Assembly (NCBI GenBank): GCA_033239125.1 | Contig: BSWB01000002.1 | Span: 90,144,560 to 90,208,559, forward strand | Source of the DNA: Fagopyrum homotropicum | Taxonomy: Eukaryota > Streptophyta > Magnoliopsida > Caryophyllales > Polygonaceae | DNA length: 64,000 nt | Direction of reading: 5' to 3' | Shown: positions 10,618 to 21,507 of the stretch, in pieces | Layout of the letters: every line of letters starts with the position of its first letter | How positions within the stretch are numbered: position 1 is the first letter of the stretch | Notes under the pieces: generated by a model | The model's input: the letters and a program-made list of their open reading frames with translations, nothing else | What the model was told of the DNA's origin: nothing | Database searches by the model: none | Program-made: the position numbers and the translations under genes

Positions 10618-11456
10618 TGATACGGGGATTAGCCGCAAAGAACGGATCTAGACGAACAACCTGTTCTGAAGAATGAAGAACACACGAAATTAACAAACAT
10701 GGACAACAATGAAAACGAGAAAACAAAAAGGGACAAGAAGAACTGGAAAGAACAATGATAGAACCCTTGGATTCGATATCCAAGAACCAAACCAGTGACG
10801 ATTCGACCCCGCTTCTTACAACTCCACACAATCGATCTGAGAATCGAGAGCACGAAGAGGTTGCCTTGTTCGAGTTGCAACACCAATCCCGAAGGAGATT
10901 GACAAACACAAGAACGAGAAAGCTAGATCACACACACCTAATCTCACGAGACAAGAATGATTGAATTATCTTTTATTCAATTCTGAAATGCTCTCAGCAA
11001 AACTTGTATAAAACTTGTCTCCCTACAAAATGAAGAGAGAAAAGGCTTTTATACATCCTAGGCCATTTCTTCCTAAAATAGAAAAATAAATAATTACAAT
11101 AATTACATTTAGAAAGATTTAAATAAAAGCCTAGCAAAATAGAACAAAAAATGGGCCTAGTTAAACTCTCCTATTCAGCCTTCACGTCCACACACTTAAA
11201 TGATCATCCAACCATGAACATGCACACTTTTAAGCTCCATTAAGCTCCATTGATCATCTTCTTGGCTGGTACAATATTCGTGGGTTCGTGGCTGATCAAC
11301 AAGATGGTCCTTAGGCTTGATGAAGATGGACTTGTTTGAGCTTCATGGACCATGGTTAGGAAAAGAGCATCCATCTCAACTTGGCGTTTAGCTTGCGCTC
11401 TTGTTAGAGTCCCTTGAGGTGGTGAAGATGGAGTTAGCTCAGATGATCCTTCATCA
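10618..11456 (-). repeat. 3' LTR of E1
   Basis: Runs from TGATACGGGGATTAGCC to CCTTCATCA, 839 bp, with a sense-strand TATA (ATGTATAAAAGCC, 11044-11056). Its first 217 bp in sense orientation encode the C-terminal tail of the E1 integrase. The left flank CTTGA matches the right flank of the 5' LTR at 40008. Confidence 0.85.
11044..11056 (-). promoter_or_regulatory. TATA box, E1 3' LTR
   Basis: ATGTATAAAAGCC on the minus strand, in the same position as in all A-type LTRs of this window (E1, E2, E3 and C). Confidence 0.5.
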
Positions 11457-12016
11457 TTCTCTCCTTCTTGGGAAGAATTCGACCTCGAATTGCCTTGCTC
11501 ATCATCCATGGGTGGAAAAGGACTTAGATCCCTCACATTGAATGTGGGATCACAAGCATAATCATCCGGCAAGTCAAGCACATAGGCGTTATCACCCATC
11601 TTGTGTAACACCTTGAAAGGCCCATTTCCTCTTGGGGAGAGCTTGGATTTTCGAAGCTGTTGAAACCTCTCCTTCCTCAAATGTAGCCATACAAGGTCGT
11701 CGGGTTCAAATATAACTTCTTGCGTCCTTGATTTGCCTTGGCTGCGTTGTATTTGCCTTTCTCCTCGAGATTGATCCTTGTCCTACTACGTAGCTCCTTG
11801 ATGTGTTCAACCTGCGTTTTAGCACTTAAATCCACTCGCTCCTTCTTAGGTTATGGTGTAAGATCAAAAGGGGTTAGTTGATTAAAACCATAAACACACT
11901 TAAAGGGAGAGATTTAAGTAGATGAGTGGACGACTCTATATAGGCAAATTCAACATGTAGCAAGACATCTTCCCATTCTTTCAAATTCTTCTTGATGACA
12001 ACCCTTAGAAGTGTTG
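11240..12016 (-). pseudogene. E1 integrase C-terminal part and LTR-encoded tail
   Basis: The open frame 11680-11240 carries [16 protein letters not shown], then [12 protein letters not shown], then an acidic stretch, then [11 protein letters not shown] and about 55 more residues to the stop. FNVxDLSP without a chromodomain is the CRM-like integrase ending. The LTR starts at 11456, so the last 72 residues are encoded inside the LTR. Upstream (11680-12016) the frame is broken, and at 12016/12017 element B is inserted. The polypurine tract lies inside the coding region (11459-11471). Confidence 0.8.
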
Positions 12017-13518
12017 TGATACGGTGTAAAACCGTGGGTTAGCCGATCTAGGCACAATGATCCCAAATCCTTTAGAAAGAGATGAATCCGGAAGTGGACT
12101 AGGCGTGGGACGGGAGATGGACGCAGGGAGATGTTGAGAAGAACCAAAGGGAATCAATGAAGAAGAACCGTGGCTGAATAGCCAAGACCCCGCCTCGTGA
12201 ATGCCCTCGGCCCGACCCCAATACAACCTTACACTAGCTCCGGCGGGACTAGTACAAAGAGGGACTCGTGAAGGCTCGAAGCACCAATCCACAAACCGTT
12301 GACACAAATAAACTCAACCAAGCAAACACAACAATGCCAACCAAAAACTCTCTCGTTCTTTGATTGATTTTATGAAGAAAATTACAATGTGCAATTCTTA
12401 GCTAAAACTGATCTATCGACTTAGGCAGCTAAAGAGACTATGGGCCGTTTGGTTTGAACTCCGGAATCGGAAACGGAATGGAAACGAATCTAGTCAATAC
12501 GTATACCATTGTTCATTAAAGTTTTTGGAATCATTTGTTATGGTTTGAAGGAATTGGAGTAGAGTTTGATTACTTTTGATACCCTATAGGGTAACAAAAT
12601 GTGGGGAAACAAGTACATTTTGCATTAATCCACAAGGAATGATTCCACAAATTTTCATGGATGATGATATACAAATGGACTAAATTCATTTCCATTCCGT
12701 TTCCGTTTCTGGAGTTGGAACCAAACGGGCCTAATATATAGACTCTTTTTTATCTAGACAAAAAATAAAAAGAAAACTAAATACATTGGTGGGAGGAGTT
12801 AACAAGAGAGCTCCCACAAATGTAGCTAAAAGTCTAACAAAACAAACTAACACCATAAAAATAGGCTAACTTCTCCAAGGAACCCGTGGTGACCAGGCGG
12901 GTTTTAGGGCCCAGCTGGGCGGCCCGGCGGAGTGGCATGGATACCATTTCGGGCGGCCTGGGAGGCTAGAGACGCCGAGCTCGACAGCCACTCCGGGCGG
13001 GGAGATTGAGACCTTGTCGAGATGGCGTCGAGGAAGCCGACAACGCCTTTGGGGAATGAGGAATCACCGGTGTTGGCGTCGGGTTAGGCACGACGTGTAT
13101 CGGCAAGGCTAGGCGGGAATTAGGGTTCACGCCAGATGGGTCGAGGGAGGTCGGGCGGAGTTTAGGGTTTCCCATGCTTGCTTGTTCGTCTCCCATGCTT
13201 GCTTGTCCGTCAACCTTCACAACCGTGCCTACGTCTAGCTCGCTTTGTTCATTGTCTTGCTTTTCGTTGGCTTCATTATCCAGCTTCTCCTCACGATGTT
13301 CCCACGTTTGCATGGCCTCTTCCTCTTGCATTCCAACCCCTGAAATCACCAAGAAATTAATAAGTGATTTATGAAAATTAAATAACTCATGCATGGTGCC
13401 ATGCATTAACACTTCCCTTGACGTAACATCTTGGATCTCCTTAGCTCTTGCCCTAGTAATGGGTCCTTGGTCCCTCCCATGTGAGTTGTGCAATGGTTCA
13501 CATGATGGTACTCCATCA
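12017..13518 (-). repeat. 3' LTR of element B (with MITE)
   Basis: From TGATACGGTGTAAAACCG to ACTCCATCA. It matches the 5' LTR at 18694-19888 over its whole length except for the 290-bp insertion at 12442-12731 and a short difference at the outer end. Its sense-strand start encodes the integrase tail of B. Confidence 0.9.
12442..12731. mobile_element. Tourist/PIF-Harbinger-like MITE in B's 3' LTR
   Basis: Terminal inverted repeats are GGGCCGTTTGGTT at the left and GGCCCGTTTGGTT (reverse complement) at the right. The inverted similarity continues for about 47 bp with few mismatches, through GGAAACGGAATGGAAA. The 290-bp element has no ORF. B's 5' LTR has the uninterrupted site GAGACTATATATAGACTC (19111-19128), so the insertion came after B integrated. 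The flanking 3 bp are TAT at the left and TAA at the right, consistent with a decayed TWA duplication of the PIF/Harbinger type. It destroys the spacing of the LTR's TATA region. Confidence 0.85.
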
Positions 13519-14053
13519 TCCACCCCTTCTTGGGAAGAATTCGACACCGAATTATTTCCTTGTTCCGATTCTCCTTCATAGGGGCTCAAATCTCCTACGT
13601 TAAAAGTGGTGCTAACTCCATAGTTAAGTCTAACACATATGCGTTATCGTTAACTCGGTGTAGGATTTTGAATGGACCATCACCCCGTGGAGCTAGCTTT
13701 GATTGACGCTTCGCCGGAAATCGCTCCTTCCTTAGATGCAACCAAACTAGATCGCCGGGCTGGAAAACCAACTTCCGACGTCCCTTGTTATTTCTAGCTG
13801 CGATTTCAACTCCTTTCCTTTGAAGCTTAGCCTTGGTCTTTGCATGGACTTCCTTAATTGATTCCGCCTGTTCCAAAGCATCAAAAGCTACTCGATCCTT
13901 TTGAGGAATCGGTAATAATTCCATAGGAGTTAAAGGGTTAAATCCATAAACACATTTGAAAGGTGACAAAGAAGTGGAAGAATGCATGGGTCGATTATAA
14001 GCAAACTCGACATGTGGTAAAACGTCTTCCCATTCCTTGAGATTATCTTTCAA
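12966..14053 (-). pseudogene. Element B integrase C-terminal half with LTR-encoded tail
   Basis: Frame 14053-13595 ([19 protein letters not shown], then GFNPLTPMELLP, then the SKLAPRGDGPFKIL block) is followed after a frameshift by 13589-12966. The second frame begins at the LSPYEG end of FNVGDLSPY and continues through SNSSQEG into GPITRARAKEIQDV and a long proline-rich tail. The LTR starts at 13518, so about 184 residues of the second frame lie inside the LTR, a longer tail than in E1/E2. Confidence 0.75.
13519..13534 (-). promoter_or_regulatory. Polypurine tract of element B
   Basis: The sense strand reads CCCAAGAAGGGGTGGA, directly before the LTR start TGATGG. This is the primer for plus-strand DNA synthesis, and it lies within the integrase reading frame, encoding SQEG. 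Confidence 0.7.
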
Positions 14054-14743
14054 AATAGTTCTAAGGAGGGTCGTTGAGGTCCTATTGGTGACTTCCGTTT
14101 GCCCATCCGTCTGAGGATGGCTAGAGGTCGAGAATAGCTATCTAGTTCCCATTTTTCCCCAAAGCGTTTTCCAAAAGAAACTCAAAACCTTGACATCCCT
14201 ATCACTAACAATGGTCTTAGGTATTCCATGCAATCTAACTATTTCCTTAAAGAAAATATTTGCAACATTATATGCATCATCAGTTTTATGACATGGAATA
14301 AAATGTGCCATTTTAGAGAATCTATCTACCACCACAAAAATGGAATCTCTTCCTTTCTTAGTCCTAGGTAGCCCTACAATGAAATCCATACTTATGTCTT
14401 CCCAAGGAGCAATAGGCATCGGTAAGGGTGTATACAACCCGTGGGGTTGTACTCTAGCTTTGGCCTTAAGACATTCAATGCACTTCTTAAGCATGTGTTC
14501 TACATCCCTTAACATATGAGGCCAATAAAAGTGGGTTTGCAACATGTGATAGGTCTTGTCCCTCCCAAAATGTCCCATTAAGCCTCCCTTATGGGCTTCT
14601 TCTACCAATAACAACCTAAGGGAACATCTAGGTATGCAAATTTTATCCACTTTAAACAAAAATCCTTCAAACAAAAAATATTTATCATAAGGGCCTCGTG
14701 TAGTGCATCTATGAAAAATCTCCCCAAAATCAGCATCATCCAC
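14054..14743 (-). pseudogene. Element B integrase, zinc-binding and core domain
   Basis: The frame starts after one stop downstream of RNase H. Zinc-binding region: [20 protein letters not shown], then CIECLKAKA. Core: [10 protein letters not shown] (first Asp) and [14 protein letters not shown] (second Asp). A single TAG just after KMGTR ends the frame at 14138. Past it the reading resumes in the same style, with [13 protein letters not shown] supplying the catalytic Glu. The protein would be functional apart from this stop and the frameshift further on. Confidence 0.8.
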
Positions 14744-14749
14744 ATATAA

Positions 14750-16096
14750 TTATTTAATGTAAGTAAAACGTAGCATCCTAGAATCCAAAATGGTGATCAA
14801 AGTGTATCTCCTAGATAAGGCATCCGCTACTACATTATCCTTTCCCTTCTTATACTTAATAATGTACGGAAAGGTTTCAATGAACTCCATCCACCTACCA
14901 TGCCTCCTATCTAGCTTATCTTGGCTCCTAAAGTGTCTAAGTGAATCATGATCGGTTTTCAAAACAAACTCTTGGGGCCAAAGGTAATGTTGCCATGTTT
15001 TGAGTACTCTAAACAAGGCATACAATTCCTTGTCATAAGTGAAATAATTTAAGCATGCACCCTTCAATTTCTCACTAAAGAAAACTACAGGCTTACCATC
15101 CTGCATGAGGACGCCGCCAATACCAATGCCGGACACGTCACACTCAACCTCAAAGGGTTTAGTGAAGTCCGGTAGAGCGAGGAGTGGTACTTGGGCGAGA
15201 CGTTTCTTGAGCTCCTCAAATGCTCTTTGTTGAGGTTCATTCCACTCAAAAGGAACCTTCTTTTTGGTCAAGGCCGTGAGTGGCGCGGCGATGGTGCTAA
15301 AATCCCTCACAAATCTCCTATAGAAAGTAGCTAGGCCGTGGAAACTCCTTACTTCACCAACCGACCTAGGGATAGGCCATTCATTGATTGCCTTAATCTT
15401 ATCCTCATCCACTTGCAAGCCGTTGGCACTTACTACAAAACCAAGAAAAATGACTCGGTTAGTATAGAAATCACATTTTTTTATATTAGCATACAAGTAT
15501 TCTATACGCAATGTAGCAAGCACATCTCTCAAATGATTTTCATGCTCCTTTAAAGACTTACTATAGATAAGAATGTCATCAAAGTACACTACAACAAATA
15601 AACCAATATAAGGTCTCAAAATATGATTCATCAATCTCATGAAAGCACTAGGAGCATTAGTTACACCAAAAGGCATTACTAACCACTCATAGAGACCAAA
15701 TTTGGTTTTAAAGGCCGTTTTCCATTCATCCCCTTCCCTCATTCTAATTTGATGGTAGCCACTCCTAAGGTCAATCTTAGTAAAAATTGTGGCCCCATGT
15801 AGCTCATCAAGCATGTCATCTAGACGTGGGATTGGATGCCTATACTTGATAGTAATATTATTGACTGTTCTACAATCAATACACATTCTCCAAGTATTAT
15901 CCTTCTTGGGTACTAAGAGGACAGGAGTGGCACAAGGACTTAAACTTTCCCGAACATACCCTTTATCTAGCAAGTCTTGAACTTGGTTATGAATTTCCTG
16001 TGCTTCCTTAGGATTCATCCTATAGGCGGGTTTATTGGGAATAGTGGCTCCGGGAATTAAATCTATTTGGTGTTCAATGCCTCTAATGGGCGGCAA
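14750..16096 (-). CDS. Element B reverse transcriptase and RNase H
   Basis: A 448-residue open frame. RT comes first: [51 protein letters not shown] and the catalytic [12 protein letters not shown]. RNase H follows: [14 protein letters not shown] (first Asp), [10 protein letters not shown] (Glu), [11 protein letters not shown] (Asp) and [11 protein letters not shown] (last Asp). All catalytic residues are visible. The wording is closest to CRM-clade chromoviruses as I know them. One stop after FTYIK separates it from integrase, and a second boundary separates it from protease, so the original polyprotein is cut into pieces. Confidence 0.85.
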   Translation of the reverse strand: MPPIRGIEHQIDLIPGATIPNKPAYRMNPKEAQEIHNQVQDLLDKGYVRESLSPCATPVLLVPKKDNTWRMCIDCRTVNNITIKYRHPIPRLDDMLDELHGATIFTKIDLRSGYHQIRMREGDEWKTAFKTKFGLYEWLVMPFGVTNAPSAFMRLMNHILRPYIGLFVVVYFDDILIYSKSLKEHENHLRDVLATLRIEYLYANIKKCDFYTNRVIFLGFVVSANGLQVDEDKIKAINEWPIPRSVGEVRSFHGLATFYRRFVRDFSTIAAPLTALTKKKVPFEWNEPQQRAFEELKKRLAQVPLLALPDFTKPFEVECDVSGIGIGGVLMQDGKPVVFFSEKLKGACLNYFTYDKELYALFRVLKTWQHYLWPQEFVLKTDHDSLRHFRSQDKLDRRHGRWMEFIETFPYIIKYKKGKDNVVADALSRRYTLITILDSRMLRFTYIK

Positions 16097-16147
16097 GCCA
16101 ACCGTAACTTCCTTAGTAAAGACGTCCTTAAACTCGTCTAACAGCCC

Positions 16148-17089
16148 CTAGATAGAACTAGGAAGTGAAATCGTAGAGTCATGAGGCACAATCACTAGAG
16201 ATTTACACAAACTCATCATTAGCACATCCATAGAAGCATAGTTAGTGACATATTCATTCCTAGACTCAAGATAGCTACTTGTTTGTTGTACTAAAAGTGT
16301 TTGATGGGTTTTGTCCTCCTTATTCTTACGTCGTGACATTTTAGATTTTTGAGAGGCTCCTTGATCTACCCTCTTGTTCTCATAATATTCGGCTATTTGT
16401 AAAGGCGTCATAGGCTTAAGTGTTAAAGTTTGACCTTTATACTGGAAGCTATATTTATTAGAAAACCCATCGTGCACAACTTTCCTATCATATTGCCATG
16501 GACGGCCAAGCAACAAGTGACAAGCATTCATAGGCACAACATCATATATAATAATGTCCTCATATGATCCTAATGTTATATTGACCCGAGTTTGCTTATT
16601 GACCTTAAGTTCTCCACACTCATTCATCCAATGTAGCTTATATGGCCTAGGGTGATAAAATGTAGGAAGTTGTAATTTATTGACCATTTCAGTGCTAGCT
16701 ATGTTGCAACAACTTCCCCCATCAATTATCACATTACACACCTTTCCTTTAATGCTACATCGAGTATGAAATAGATTTTCACGTTGGTTATCCTCACAAG
16801 GTGCTAATTGGACATGCAAAGTTCTCCTAGCTATCAAGGATTCACCCTGCTCATACTCAATGCAATCATCATTCTCATTTTGTTCATGATTATCAACTAA
16901 TGCATTTTCATCATATTCCACGTCATCCTCACTCTCATATTGCCCTAGATGATTTATGATCAAAGTGCGTCTATTAGGACATTCCCTACTCATGTGTCCT
17001 CTACCTTGGCATTTAAAACACACAATGTCCCTAGTTCTAGAGTTAGGGTTAGGAGTACTCCCTCGAGGACCACTTGAAGGCTCATTCAA
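16148..17089 (-). CDS. Element B Gag zinc knuckle and protease
   Basis: A 313-residue frame. It opens with a Ser/Pro-rich linker and a CCHC knuckle (CFKCQGRGHMSRECPNR), then an acidic stretch (ESEDDVEYDENALVDN). The retropepsin domain follows, with active site CNVIIDGGSCCNIAS (DGGS in place of the common DSGA/DTGA) and CHLLLGRPWQYD near its end, then a linker towards RT. DGGSCCNIAS recurs in E1, E2 and D, so it is the family form, not a lesion. Confidence 0.85.
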   Translation of the reverse strand: MNEPSSGPRGSTPNPNSRTRDIVCFKCQGRGHMSRECPNRRTLIINHLGQYESEDDVEYDENALVDNHEQNENDDCIEYEQGESLIARRTLHVQLAPCEDNQRENLFHTRCSIKGKVCNVIIDGGSCCNIASTEMVNKLQLPTFYHPRPYKLHWMNECGELKVNKQTRVNITLGSYEDIIIYDVVPMNACHLLLGRPWQYDRKVVHDGFSNKYSFQYKGQTLTLKPMTPLQIAEYYENKRVDQGASQKSKMSRRKNKEDKTHQTLLVQQTSSYLESRNEYVTNYASMDVLMMSLCKSLVIVPHDSTISLPSSI

Positions 17090-18197
17090 GGGTCGTGGTG
17101 TAGTGAAAGGTGTAGAAGATCTTCTTTGGCCTTCTTGGCCTGTAGGTGCCGGTTTTCTCTCCTCCTTATGGCCTCCTTGATCCCTACTTTGGCTAGGCAG
17201 CCGGCTCCCTTGTGATTTTCAGGCGTTGGACGTCCCATAAGGAGGCTTGTGTTCCCGGTTCCGCACCTTAGTCTTCCTTTCCACCTTGATTGCCAAGTGT
17301 AGCAATTGCTCCATGGTACTGTAAAGATACATATCAACTTCATTAGCCAAATTAGAGTTAAGAATATGAAGATACCTAGCCATAGTATTTTCCTCATCCT
17401 CTAGAACGTTGGCTTTCACCATAGCAACTTGCATGTTGGTGTAGGCTTCCTGAACGCTAAGAGAGCCTAGTCTCAAATTTTCAAGCCGTTGTTGAAGCTC
17501 TCGGGTATAGTGGGGAGGGACGAACCTATCCTCATTAGTGCTTTCATGTTCTCCCATGTGGTGATTTGAGGATCCAATGTTCGCACTCTTTCCTTTACCA
17601 CGTGATCCCACCATACCAAGGCATATCCTTGGAACTCTAGGGCGGCTAGTTGAACCTTCCTAGGATCGCTGAAGTTATGACACAACCAGATTTTCTCGAC
17701 CTTAGTTTCGTACTCCATGTAGACGTCGGGATCACACTTTCCCTCAAAGACGGGAATTTTGATTTGACTTTGCCAAGACCGTCTTGTTCTTGATAAGGTC
17801 GTACATTCTCCCGTTCTCGTTCTTGCCTCGGCTGTTGGAATGGCCGATGGTAATCTTCCCAAGTATGATCCTCAAAAGGAGCTTCATTCCGACGCTGAAA
17901 ATCATCAACAAATGGCGGCATGTTAGAAGCATTAGGGAGGACGTTGGAATGTATATTACCTTGGTCATGATGGCCCGTCTCTCTAGTCACGTGAGAGGGA
18001 CCGTCAAACTCGTAGTTGGTTCTCAAAGGTGGCGTTCGAGATGGTGGGGTGCGTGCTTCCATAGACTCAATCCGTTTGGATAGGCTAGCTACGGAGTCGG
18101 ACAATTGCTTCAATAGGTTGAGCATCTCAGGCGTGACGGTCTCGCTGCTAGTCTTGCTTGGGCTTCGGGACCTGGACATTCTCAAGTGGACAAACAA
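17086..18197 (-). pseudogene. Element B gag
   Basis: Overlapping frames 18197-17646, 17862-17473, 17614-17219 and 17397-17086 together give Gag. N-terminus: MSRSRSPSKTSSETVTPEML, then a short coiled coil (LLKQLSDSVASLSKRIESME) and a proline-rich part. Core: FEGKCDPDVYMEYETKVEKI, then LEFQGYALVWWDHVVKE and HYTRELQQRLENLRLGSLSV, the Retrotrans_gag family. At least three frameshifts break it. The natural start is probably the Met of MSRSRSP at about 18179; MSRSxSP also opens Gag in E3 and D. Confidence 0.8.
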
Positions 18198-18679
18198 AGA
18201 ATTGATTAGTTTAGTAAAACAAAGATCTCACTTGTGTATCGCTCACTCACTCGTTGGTATTGACTCGCTTGTGGCTCGAGTTGTAAGGATCAAAACACCT
18301 CAAGATCACGATTTTTGAACCTTCTTAACAACCCTTTGGGACTAGAATTGCCGAAACTGATGTTAGTGTCGGAGATGGATCAAGACACCCCTAACCGGAG
18401 TATTGATCGTTGGGTTGGTGTAGGTGTGATGGTTTGAGGTTTGAATGAAGAAGTACTCACTAAAAGGGGACCTTTCCTTGTGCTTGGTGGTCGATTAATG
18501 AAAGAGCCGGCAGTTTTTTTTTTTTTGTATGTGCGCCTCTCCTCAACATGTTGACCGGACCCTAAGAAACCTTTGGCTTTGATTTTGATCACTTCAAGCA
18601 CAAGTCAAGCCACAATTAGTTTAAGCAAAAAGTGAAATGACTAAGCAAAGAAAAGGAAATGATCAATTGTACCAACTGA
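18198..18679 (-). other. Element B untranslated leader
   Basis: Between the primer site and Gag. It has a run of T at about 18511-18526 (A on the sense strand) and no ORF I would support. It is shorter than the 1.1-1.3 kb leaders of E1, E2, E3, C and D. Confidence 0.6.
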
Positions 18680-18691
18680 GCTCTGATACCA
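18680..18691 (-). promoter_or_regulatory. Primer-binding site, tRNA-iMet (element B)
   Basis: The sense strand reads TGGTATCAGAGC, complementary to the 3' end of initiator tRNA-Met, 2 nt from the LTR edge at 18694. Confidence 0.85.
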
Positions 18692-18693
18692 AC

Positions 18694-19888
18694 TGATACG
18701 GCGTAAAACCGTGGGTTAGCCGATCTAGGCACAATGATCCCAAATCCTTTGGAAAGAGATGAATCCGGAAGTGGACTAGGCGTGGGAAGGGAGATGGACG
18801 CAGGGAGATGTTGAGAAGAACCAAAGGGAATCAATGAAGAACAACCGTGGCTGAATAGCCAAGACCCCGCCTCGTGAATGCCCTCGACCCGACCCCAATA
18901 CAACCTTACACTAGCTCCGGCGGGACTAGCACAAAGAGCGACTCGTGAAGGCTCAAAGCACCAATCCACAAACGGTTGACACAAACAAACTCAACCAAGC
19001 AAACATAACAATGCCAACCAAAAACTCTCTCATTCTTTGATTGATTTTGTGAAGAAAATTACAATGTGCAATTCTTAGCTAAAACTGATCTAACAACTTA
19101 TGCAGCTAAAGAGACTATATATAGACTCTTTTTTATCTTGACAAAAAATAAAAAGAAAACTAAATACATAGGTGGGAGGAGATAACAAGAGAGCTCCCAC
19201 AAATGTAGCTAAAAGTCTAACAAAACAAACTAACACCATAAAAATAGGCTAACTTCTCCAAGGAACCCGTGGTGACCGGGCGGGTTTTAGGGCCCAGCTG
19301 GGCGGCCTGGATGAGAGGCATGGATACCATTTCGGGCGGCCTGGGAGGCTAGAGATGCCGAGCTTGACAGCCACTCCGGGAGGAGATTGAGACCTTGTCG
19401 AGATGGCGTTGAGGAAGCTGACATCGTCTTTGGGGAAAGAGGAATCACCGTTCTTGGCGTTGGGTTAGGCACGGAGTGTATCGGCAAGGCTAGGCAGGAA
19501 TTAGGGTTCACGCCAGATGGGTCGAGGGAGGTCGGGCGGAGTTTAGGGTTTCCCATGCTTGCTTGCTCGTCTCCCATGCTTGCTTGACCGTCAACCTTCA
19601 CAACCGTGCCTACGTCTAGCTCGCTTTGTTCGTTGGCTTGCTTTTCGTTGGCTTCATTATCCAGCTTCTCCTCAGGATGTTCCCACGTTTGCATGGCCTC
19701 TTCTTCTTGCATTTCAACCCCTGAAATCACCAAGAAATTAATAAGTGATTTATGAAAATTAAATAACTCATGCATGGCGCCACGCATTAACACTTCCCTT
19801 GACGTAACATCTTGGATATCCTTAGCTCTTGCCCTAGTAATGGGTCCTTGGTCCCTCCCATGTGAGTTGTGCAATGGTAGGATCATCA
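18694..19888 (-). repeat. 5' LTR of element B
   Basis: A 1,195-bp LTR from TGATACGGCGTAAAACC to GGATCATCA, next to the primer site on one side and TSD TGTTG on the other. The TATA region GACTATATATAGACTC (19113-19128) is intact here, unlike in the MITE-split 3' LTR. A truncated copy of the integrase-tail frame (19287-19889) lies inside it, as expected from the LTR duplication. Confidence 0.9.
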
Positions 19889-19893
19889 TGTTG

Positions 19894-19906
19894 TTAGGGT
19901 CCTATT
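19894..19906 (-). pseudogene. 13-bp island of E1 integrase between two nested elements
   Basis: TTAGGGTCCTATT is all that remains of the E1 integrase between the right end of B (with its TSD copy) and the left end of E2. The last five bases, CTATT, are E2's TSD. The intact equivalent is seen in E2 at about 26936-26948. Confidence 0.8.
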
Positions 19907-20470
19907 TGATACGGGGATTAATCGCGAAGAACGGATCTAGACGAACAACCTATTCTGAAGAATGAAGAACACACAAAATTAACAAACATGGACAGCAATG
20001 AAAACGAGAAAACAGAAAGGGACAAGAAGAACCGAAAGGAACAATGATGGAACCCTTGGATTCGAGATCCAAGAACCAAACCAGTGACGATTCAACCCCG
20101 CTTCTTAGAACTCCACACAATCGATCTGAGAATCGAGAGCACGAAGAGGATGCCTTGTTCGACTTGCAACACCAATCCCGAAGGAGATTGACATACTAAA
20201 GAACGAGAAAGCCTAATCACTCACACAAACTCACAAGACAAGAATGATTGAATTCTCTTGGATTTAATTCTGAAATGATCTCAACAAAACTTGTATAAAA
20301 CTTGTCTAACTACAAAAGAAGAGAGAAAGGCTTTATATACATACTAGGCCTTTTCTTGTAAAACAGAAAAAAGAAACTAATTACAATAATTACATTGAGA
20401 GAGAGTTAAATAAAGCCCAACATACATAGAACACAATTGGGCCTAATTAAACTCTCCTATTCAGCCTCTC
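19907..20470 (-). repeat. 3' LTR of E2, first part (R-U5 side)
   Basis: Starts TGATACGGGGATTAATCGC and stops at CAGCCTCTC, where E3 is inserted. The missing remainder, starting ACGTCCACATAC, resumes at 25447 beyond E3. CTCTC at 20466-20470 is repeated at 25442-25446 as E3's TSD. Confidence 0.85.
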
Positions 20471-21507
20471 TGATGCGGGGATTAGCCGCGATGAACGGAT
20501 CTAGACGAACAACCTGTTCTGAAGAAAGAAGAAAACACAAAATTAACAAACATGGACAGCAATGAAACGAGAAAACAGAAAGGGACAAGAAGAACCGAAA
20601 GGAACAATGATACAACCCTTGGATTCAAGATCCAAGAACCAAACCAGTGACGATTCGACCCCGCTTCTTACAACTCCACACAATCGATCTGAGAATCGAG
20701 AGCACGAAGAGGGTGCCTTGTTCAACTTGCAACACCAATCCCGAAGGAGATTGACATACACAAGAACGAGAAAGCTAGATCACACTCACAAACTCACGAG
20801 ACAAGAATGATTGAATTCTCTTGGATTTAATTCTGAAATGCTCTCAGCAAAACTTTTACAAAACTTGTCTAACTACAAAAGAAGAAAGAAAAGGCTTTAT
20901 ATACATCCTAGGCCTTTTCTTCTAAAACAGAAAACAGAAACTAATTACAATAATTACATTGAGAGAGAGTTAAATAAAGCCCAGCAAACATAGAACACAA
21001 TTGGGCCTAACTAAACTCTCCTATTCAGCCTCTCACGTCCACATACTTAAATGAATGTTCCAACCATGCACATGCACACACGTGAAGCCCCTTGTATCTG
21101 ATTTCAAGGCCTCCGTATGTCCTTTGAAATGCGTCCCAAGGCCTGCCCAGCAACTAGAAATACAATTTAAGCTCCATTAATCATCTTGGATGGGATGTGT
21201 TCGTGGCTGATCCACAAGATGGTCCTTAGACTTGATGAAGATGGACTTGGTTGAGCTTCATGGACCATGTTTAGGAAAAGAGCATCCATCTCAGCTTGAC
21301 GTTTAGCTTGTGCTCTTGTTAGAGTCCCTTGAGGTGGTGAAGATGGAGTTAGCTCAATCAATCTGAACTCCAAGTTGAGATGAACATGATGGTCCTTGGA
21401 CAAGAGTAAGTTCAGTAATGCAATCATCTTAGAGCTTGACCCTTCATCAGCATCATGATGGACTTGGAATGTTGCATCCATTAATTGGCTTGGATGTTCC
21501 CGCATCA
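20471..21507 (-). repeat. 3' LTR of E3
   Basis: From TGATGCGGGG to CCCGCATCA, giving a 9-bp perfect terminal inverted repeat (TGATGCGGG). The TATA is at 20893-20906. Compared with the LTRs of E1/E2 it extends further at its sense-strand start: the equivalent of their TGATGAAGG edge lies inside it. Confidence 0.88.

Larger units (their letters stand above)
12017..19888 (-). mobile_element. Element B: complete CRM-like Ty3/gypsy retrotransposon
   Basis: A 7,872-bp element with both LTRs (3' LTR 12017-13518, 5' LTR 18694-19888), a tRNA-iMet primer site (18680-18691) and gag-pol on the minus strand. The TSD is TGTTG (12012-12016 and 19889-19893), and the flanks are E1 integrase on both sides. 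Coding regions carry only a handful of stops and frameshifts, so it is among the better-preserved copies. Its LTR family differs from that of E1/E2. A Tourist-like MITE sits in the 3' LTR only. Confidence 0.9.
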
